NCBI GenBank assembly: GCA_038373865.1
Contig: JAXGGA010003445.1
Coordinates: 38,439-102,438 of the forward strand
Direction of reading: 5' to 3'
Length of the DNA: 64,000 nt
DNA from: Uloborus plumipes
Lineage: Eukaryota > Arthropoda > Arachnida > Araneae > Uloboridae
The stretch's first letter is position 1. Each line of letters starts with the position of its first letter. The notes beneath the pieces are model-generated. The model saw only the letters and a list, made by a program, of their open reading frames with translations. It was not told where the DNA came from and searched no databases. Below, in pieces: positions 57,839 to 64,000 of this stretch. Position numbers and translations under genes: made by a program.

Positions 57839-60800
57839 TTGACAGTTTGATTAACATTCCGCAAGGCTTTTCGTAATCTTTCAATTATGTACTAGCACTG
57901 GATATTAATGTTTAATTGCTGCAAAGTGAGTTTGCTTTTCTAAGATTTTCACCTTAAGCTGGTTTTCGATCGTGACTTCAGGTTTCCATGGTCAGCAAGA
58001 AAGAAAAGAAAGAATAATTGACCAATCTGACGGCCATTTAGATTAAATAGATCATAAAGGAGTAACATAAAATTGCGCAGCGGTCAGAAAAACTATTTTT
58101 TTTTTTTGAAGCTTCGACTGCTGTATATATTGAAGTTTAAACATTGAATGCATAATAAATGCATACAATGTGATATGTTTTTCATATGCTTTAATATGTT
58201 TAGTGTTCAACAACTGTTTTGGCTTACTGTCTCAATTTTTAACTATTTCTTTTCAATTTATTTATTTTTATTATTATTTTGCAAAAAAGAGAAATACCCT
58301 CAGCATTCGCAAAATACTTTTATACGAGTTTAACGCTTCCCGAATCAAAATTAAGTTCTAAAGAAAGGAAAAGAAAAGAGAAGCATAAGGTTGGTTGTAT
58401 CGATAGGACTGAGAAAAACTCAATTGTAGGTTTTAACTGCCCGCAAATACAAGGCAATGCATTTTTTTATATAGAATGTATAGGGTTTAAGTAAGATGTA
58501 TGTGGTAAGCTCAAATTCATATGTACGATTATTATTTCTCATTGCGTCCGCTTATGTACTCCCGCAAGATTTGTGCTTGTCAAATTCGATTGAACCTTAT
58601 TTCTTTCTTCCTTTTTTTTTTCCTTCTCTTTTTTTTTTTGGAAACTCCATTTAAAAGCAGTTTGTTAGAAATCACTACAAAATACTATTTTTCGTATAGC
58701 GCTACTCACGACTCAACTTTTTCTTTAAAGTAGCGCCCTACACTACAAGCTACTAAAAATGTTGCTACTACAGTAGTTACTCTACCTGTAGCGCGCTAGT
58801 TCCGATCACTGAAATTCCGTACAGTCAAACAAAATATCTGACAGAAAATTAACACTAGTGTTTTAATAACATTTTTCCTAATAATCATACAATTTTCGCC
58901 ATCATTTCGATGATTGATTTACTCCCGATTTTAATGTTTCAGAAAAGTCATTCATCATCTCTAAATGTGCAACTGACTTAATAATTTATCCTCGTCAATT
59001 AATAGTAATCGTTTAGTGTGATGTGCTTGCTTCTATAACTTTATCTTTTAAAACAATTACGCTATTATACGGATTTCCAGTTTTAAAGGAATGTCACTTT
59101 TTTCATCACTTCTGTTTAAAATTAAGTTTAGGAAATGTTTTCTTTGTAGTTCTTTTGACATAAGTTCGTTCATTTAAATGCAATGTTTTATCTTATTAAT
59201 ATACTTCGGTTTTTATTGATTTCCTGGTTTCGATACGATGAATGCGTCGCTAGTATGAAATAATACTTGTATCTTGTTTTTTTTAAGTAACAACTTATTC
59301 GTATCTATAATGATAGTTGTCCACTACATGAAAATTGACTGTCAATTGTGTTTTCCATTCTAATTGATTCAAAACCGCTGGTAAACGTAAGATGAGCAAA
59401 AAAATGCAATAAAGAAGTTACATGTTTTAGACCGTATTCTGGGGGGAAAAAACTTTAAATGGATTAAATACAAACTACCAAACACTCTACATTTAAAAAA
59501 TCGAAAAATTAGGCATTTCTTTTCTTCCTGAAATCTTCAATTTTAGCCTAAGAAATATTCTATTGATAACGATTAAGATACCTTTTTCGTCTGTTTCACT
59601 CTCAAAATGCGTTTTAAGCCTTTGAAAATGTCAAGGAGTAGTTTAACACATTGAAAAATATATATTGAGTTTTTTTTCCTGCACTCCTCACAATGACTGA
59701 TAAGACTCAGCTGTCAAGGAGTATTTTAATACATTGAGAAAAACTCAACATCTAGCATATTTAATGATTCCAACACAGCACAAAAGAAATTTCCATTAGA
59801 AATAAACGAAAACTTTTATCGGAAATAATAAAACCCAAAATACATTACCGTCAGTTTAGAAAATCTTTAATTTCCTTGGTTTCCGATATCTTTTAAATTT
59901 CAATTAATTAGTTTTTAATCGTATTTTCTATATCATTCCAGATTAATATCATATAATAAAAGGGATTAGTTCGGCGACAATGTTTACAAAGTCATAAAGA
60001 ATCACACCTGCAATTAAGCTCCACAGCATTACATTTTGAAAAATATCAAAGATAGTTGAATTTCAAGCGGGTTAAACCAAGATTGCTTTTTGAAACTAAT
60101 TAAATATCCTCTAACTTAATGCTGTACTTGCATTTTACACATTCTTCAGACAGGGCGGGATTTTACGATGCTTGTCATTAATAATTAAAATACAGAATTA
60201 ATTACTTTCTCAAGACATAACGTTCTCTCAATTATAGCACATTTTCGAGCTCCTCTTTGTTTGGCGATATTTGTTTTCAAACAATGCGTTTCTTTCATGC
60301 TAAGTAGTTTATCGGATACGTGTAGTGTTCTGAGTTAGTAGTTATCCTTTTGTAAAATGAAGAAATAAAAGTACGGCATTCAGTTCGGTTGATTGAACAA
60401 CGAAGAGAAAATGAAATTATTACGCAGTACGCAAATGGGATATATTTCTAAAGAGCAATGATAATTATACTCCCACTATTAAATTTTTAAATACTGCCGT
60501 TTAAAGTACTCCCACTGAAAAAGGTTATGCTTGATTAAAATAAATAAATGAACAAAAATGGAGACATTTTCTAACTTGAAAATTATTATTGTTGTGATAC
60601 CTAGATTAAAAATAACATTTAATTGAAAATTCACTTTAAGATACTTCTTTGTGGATATTAGTGTTTATTTATAAAGAAATAGTTAAGAGTACAATTTGAA
60701 AACACTTTTATTATTTTATTATAATTCGGAATTAGAAACAAGTAAGAATATTTATAAATTGTTGATTAGCGAGTATTCAAAGTGAAATGGAATAAAAAAA

Positions 60801-61106
60801 CAAAGGAAATGAAATTTCTACTCAGAATAATAAAATTTATCGCAAATGTGTCGTAACAGAAATAGCTATTTGTTGTGAGGTTTTGCAGTGATTTAGATCG
60901 CCTTTTTCTTTTGGTAGAATGTCAGAAGTTATACTTTTTCGTTCATTAATTGTAAAGTAAACTTGTAACATTATAGTATTATACCATTTATAGTATTCAT
61001 CTAAAATTAACTATTGCTACTTATGTAGATAATATTAATTTCACTGCAGAGGCACTAAAACTTGGTACACATAATGGTATTCTTCATATGAAATGCTCAA
61101 AGGTGA
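57839..61106. other. AT-rich, no gene recognised
   Basis: Over 3 kb without a supportable feature. A weak direct repeat (TGTCAAGGAGTA.TTTAA..CATTGA) occurs at 59629 and 59712. Confidence 0.45.
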
Positions 61107-61110
61107 TTAA

Positions 61111-61615
61111 CCCATTAATGCCTAGCGTCCCTTTTTACGGACGGTCCAAAAAAGGGTCTGAATTTCCCAAAAATGAACATTTCAACCAAATAATAGCGTT
61201 CAATTAGTACCTAGGTATTATTTCAATTTGTTATTAACAGATTGCAGAACATAACCACTGTAAAGTGTGTTCTATAGCAGTTTTAATATGACCTTTATTA
61301 AAAATGACATCGTTCACAATCTCAAGAAACAAAGCTAAGTTTTCAAAGTTATTCCCGGTTTTCCAGTTTGTGTTAATTGCTGATTTTATTTCTTCTTATG
61401 AAATGTCTTTTTAAATATTAAATCGTAGGAAGAATTTTTTTTTAGTAAAATAAGTATGTATCCTCTGAGGTCTATCGTAACTTTTAAGGGACGATTTTTC
61501 TTTCCTTAATAAAAAAGTTATTTTTTACATAATATTTGTTTTCCTGTCAATTAAACACTGTTTGTAACCATTATACAAAATATCTTTGGAAACAAAAATA
61601 TCAGGCATTAATTGG
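61111..61615. mobile_element. piggyBac-like MITE, copy 4
   Basis: 505 bp between TTAA (61107-61110 and 61616-61619), in the opposite orientation to copies 1 and 2. The left end is CCCATTAATGCCTAGCGTCC; its palindrome has a mutation (TTTTTACGGACG). Confidence 0.92.
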
Positions 61616-61765
61616 TTAAGCAAAATGAGCACGCTGTAGTAGCAAGGTAGAAGGTTAAAAAAATGATTCAAGTACAATGTATGATCATGTAACAAAAGTT
61701 ACAGACAGCAACAACCGATAAAATCAACACTGTGGTAGTCAAACGATTTAACAAAGCAACTGTTA

Positions 61766-61887
61766 TACTGCAAAAAATAAACTGTTGCTTTTACAGTATA
61801 ATACCGGCAGCACAAGTTCCAGTTTAAAACTGCAAAGTGCGCAGTTGTTTTCATCTATTGCTGTAAAAACATCAATTTTTTGCAGTG
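61766..61887. mobile_element. CACTGCAAAAA-family MITE, small copy
   Basis: 122 bp between TA (61764-61765 and 61888-61889). Ends are TACTGCAAAAA / TTTTTTGCAGTG. It contains CAGTATAATACCGGCAG and AGTTCCAGTTTAAAACTG, the same segment that forms the 153-bp array units at 33950-34790, but only once. Confidence 0.85.
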
Positions 61888-61889
61888 TA

Positions 61890-62496
61890 CAAAAAGAAAA
61901 AAACGGAGGTTAACTGTGACATTAAACATAAAATAAACTTATAAACTTATCTTCCTCAAACATATAAGAATACACGTATTAAGGCAAAAAATACTAATGC
62001 TGAGTGCATGATGCACTAAATTTTACACATTGCAAGTACGTTTTAATGCTAACTTCTAGAATAGCCTTGCACATTTGCTTCATTAAACAATTTTTAAAAT
62101 AATGTTAACTGTTTTGCATAATAGTAAAACAGAAGTAATATATTTCATTTTTTAACGAAGACATTCACTTACTCGTTTTTATTTTATTAAGGAGTCTTGC
62201 AAAAAAAAAGGTTATCCTTTCGAAAATTTTTCAAACAATTGATTTATATTCAATATCTTTCATAATTTTCCATTTTTGTTGTTGTTGTTCTTTTTTTTTA
62301 TATACATAATTATAAATTTAGAAACTCAACATTATTACAGTTTAAATTAAGTATTTACCCATCAGGTTCAGAAATGAATTATTTTGTTATTTAAAAGAAA
62401 AATCTGGATGGTTTTGAGCGATAAAAGCACTAAAAACTTTCATTTCACTATTTATAGATTCCCAAGAATATATTCACTCTTATGACACTAACAATT
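61890..62496. other. AT-rich, no feature recognised
   Basis: Nothing supportable. Confidence 0.45.
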
Positions 62497-62692
62497 TGTG
62501 TAACCTTACTCGATAAAAGCAGTTTCAGCATTCTGCATTAAAACTTGCCTCCAATACAGTGGAGTAACTCAACTGATAGAACTGGTGTTATTGTATGATC
62601 AATGCGTAAAATTACACAAGTTTTAATAGTTCAGTACTCCATTTTATTCGAGACAGATATGTTGCCAAAGCTTTTTTGAGTAAGGTTACACA
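62497..62692. mobile_element. MITE-like element with TGTGTAACCTTACTC ends
   Basis: About 196 bp, with perfect 15-bp inverted ends TGTGTAACCTTACTC / GAGTAAGGTTACACA, extended by imperfect pairing of GATAAAAGC with GCTTTTTT. The target duplication is not clear. No coding capacity. Confidence 0.65.
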
Positions 62693-63097
62693 TGTTTTTT
62701 TACAGTAGATGCGTCCTTCCAACACACTAAAAATCATGTATAATAAAGCCTCTGTCAACAGCATCTTTTAAATGCAGATTTGTAGATGATCCCCCGAAAC
62801 GGCGACTTGACGAAACAATATGCGGGAAGTCCTGTTTTCCTAACTATGTCCATTTATTCTTATTCCTAGTAGCATCTCGAGGTTATATTTAGGAAACTAA
62901 AAAGGTGCCGTTTGAAGCGCTCTTTCTTTTCCGCATATATTTCACCCAAATGGAAGACAGAGAACAATGGTTTATTCTTTCAAACTGTAGGGTAGAATAT
63001 TTTATTTCTTTTTATAAAAATCAGATGCTTCCACTTTTTTTCAAGAAGTGGCAGTTGTAATCAGACCCTACAAAAATATTTTGACGTTCGGTTTTAT
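62693..63097. other. Unannotated spacer
   Basis: Nothing supportable. Near 62788 GATGATCCCCCGAAACGG recalls retroelement 3' motifs but has no paired stem. Confidence 0.35.
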
Positions 63098-63101
63098 TTA
63101 A

Positions 63102-63612
63102 CCCATCAATGCCTGACATTTTCTTCCAAAGATATTTTGTATACTGGTTATAAGCAGTGTTTAACGGGCAGGAAAAATAATTTTAAGAAAATTATGCAAA
63201 AAATATTTTTTTTATTAAGAAAAGAAAATTCGTCTCTTAAAAGTTACGATGGACACCAGAGGGTACATACTTTTTTGACTAAAATTTTTTCTGCCTACGA
63301 TATAATATTTAAAAAGAAATTTTATAACAAGAAATAAAATAAACAATTAAAATAAACTGGGAAGCTGGGAATAACTTTGAAAACTTAGCTTTTTTCTTGA
63401 GATTGTGAACGATGTAATTTTTGGTAAAGATCATATTGAAACTGCTACGGAACACACTTTACAATGATTATGTGCTGCAATCTGTTAATAACGAATTGAA
63501 ACAGTACCAAGGTACTCATTGAACACTATTATTTGGTTGAAATGTTCATTTTGGGGAAATTCAGACCCTTTTTTTGGACCGTCCCTAAAAAGGGACGCTA
63601 GACATTAATGGG
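63102..63612. mobile_element. piggyBac-like MITE, copy 5
   Basis: 511 bp between TTAA (63098-63101 and 63613-63616), in the same orientation as copies 1 and 2. The left end is CCCATCAATGCC; the right end has the intact CGTCCCTAAAAAGGGACG palindrome. Confidence 0.92.
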
Positions 63613-63616
63613 TTAA

Positions 63617-64000
63617 TAGTAATTCTTACGAAAAAAAAAGTAATTTACTCCTATATTAGCGAATAAACTAAAGTACTACTCATTTAATTTCTTTATAAAG
63701 GAAAAAAGCATTACATTTGATCGAAGCAATGTTTTAGTAAAGTATTTCAAACTTCGTTTTATCTCGTAATGAACACATTTATTGCGAGTTTGCAAGAAAG
63801 AAAGGAAGAAAATCATCATGGAAGAAAGTCATTTTTTATTTAAGTTGATTCATGCTGATAATTTACTGTACTCAAAAAAGTTATAAAATCTTGGGTTTAC
63901 TAGCACGTATTTGTATAGAAATTGCTTCAAAATTCCAAAATTTAAAACAAGTGCCCCTTTTCATTAAAATATTAATACGCTACGATTCACTACGGTAAAA
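63617..64000. other. AT-rich window end
   Basis: Nothing supportable to the end of the window. Confidence 0.45.

Noticed and set aside
58148..58733. Cluster of 60-70-aa plus-strand ORFs
   Set aside because: Overlapping frames in AT-rich DNA with no domain, splice or repeat support.

Overview
The window is AT-rich, non-coding-looking animal DNA. It contains no operons, no ribosome binding sites and no gene that can be read from start to end apart from two transposases. The load of TA-target (Tc1/mariner/pogo-like), TTAA-target (piggyBac-like), hAT-like, Helitron, SINE and foldback DNA, plus long AT-rich filler and microsatellites, is typical of a large arthropod genome. An arachnid such as a spider is my best guess, but this is inference from repeat style, not from a host gene.

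Layout. 1-4000 is the right part of a TA-target element that hosts a 1.7-kb foldback (247-1979) and an intact Tc1-like transposon with a DD36E transposase (2003-3220). A microsatellite and a three-copy tandem repeat follow (4001-6116). 6.1-14.6 kb is mostly AT-rich filler with a tRNA-derived SINE that has perfect 9-bp target duplications (11102-11397). A second, almost identical DD36E transposon lies at 14638-15855 in the opposite orientation. 16.4-18.7 kb holds a pogo-like short element, a small TA-target MITE and two piggyBac-like MITEs. 19547-23077 is a 3.5-kb imperfect palindrome with another foldback in its centre. A Helitron lies at 23300-24409. A TA-target element (27218-28123), a hAT-like MITE and SINE debris follow. 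29946-31730 is a long piggyBac-like element that still contains a broken transposase and appears to be the parent type of the four ~510-bp MITEs in the window.

33914-35482 is a TA-target MITE blown up by a 153-bp tandem array and hit by a TTAA element. 36799-37126 is a GC-rich TTAA element. 39243-43130 is a three-level nest: a TA-target element, into which went a pogo-like element with a PHD-finger remnant, into which went a Tc1-like element with doubled inverted repeats. 44756-46785 holds a mariner and a Tc1 relic, followed by a hAT MITE with exact 8-bp duplications (47099-47253). 54724-56249 is another TA-target element with a Tigger-like MITE inside. The right end has more piggyBac-like MITEs.

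The only hints of host coding sequence are two short, unrecognised exon-like stretches on the minus strand (48859-49119 and about 57655-57838). Functionally the window is a graveyard and nesting ground of DNA transposons, in which only the two DD36E copies look recently active.
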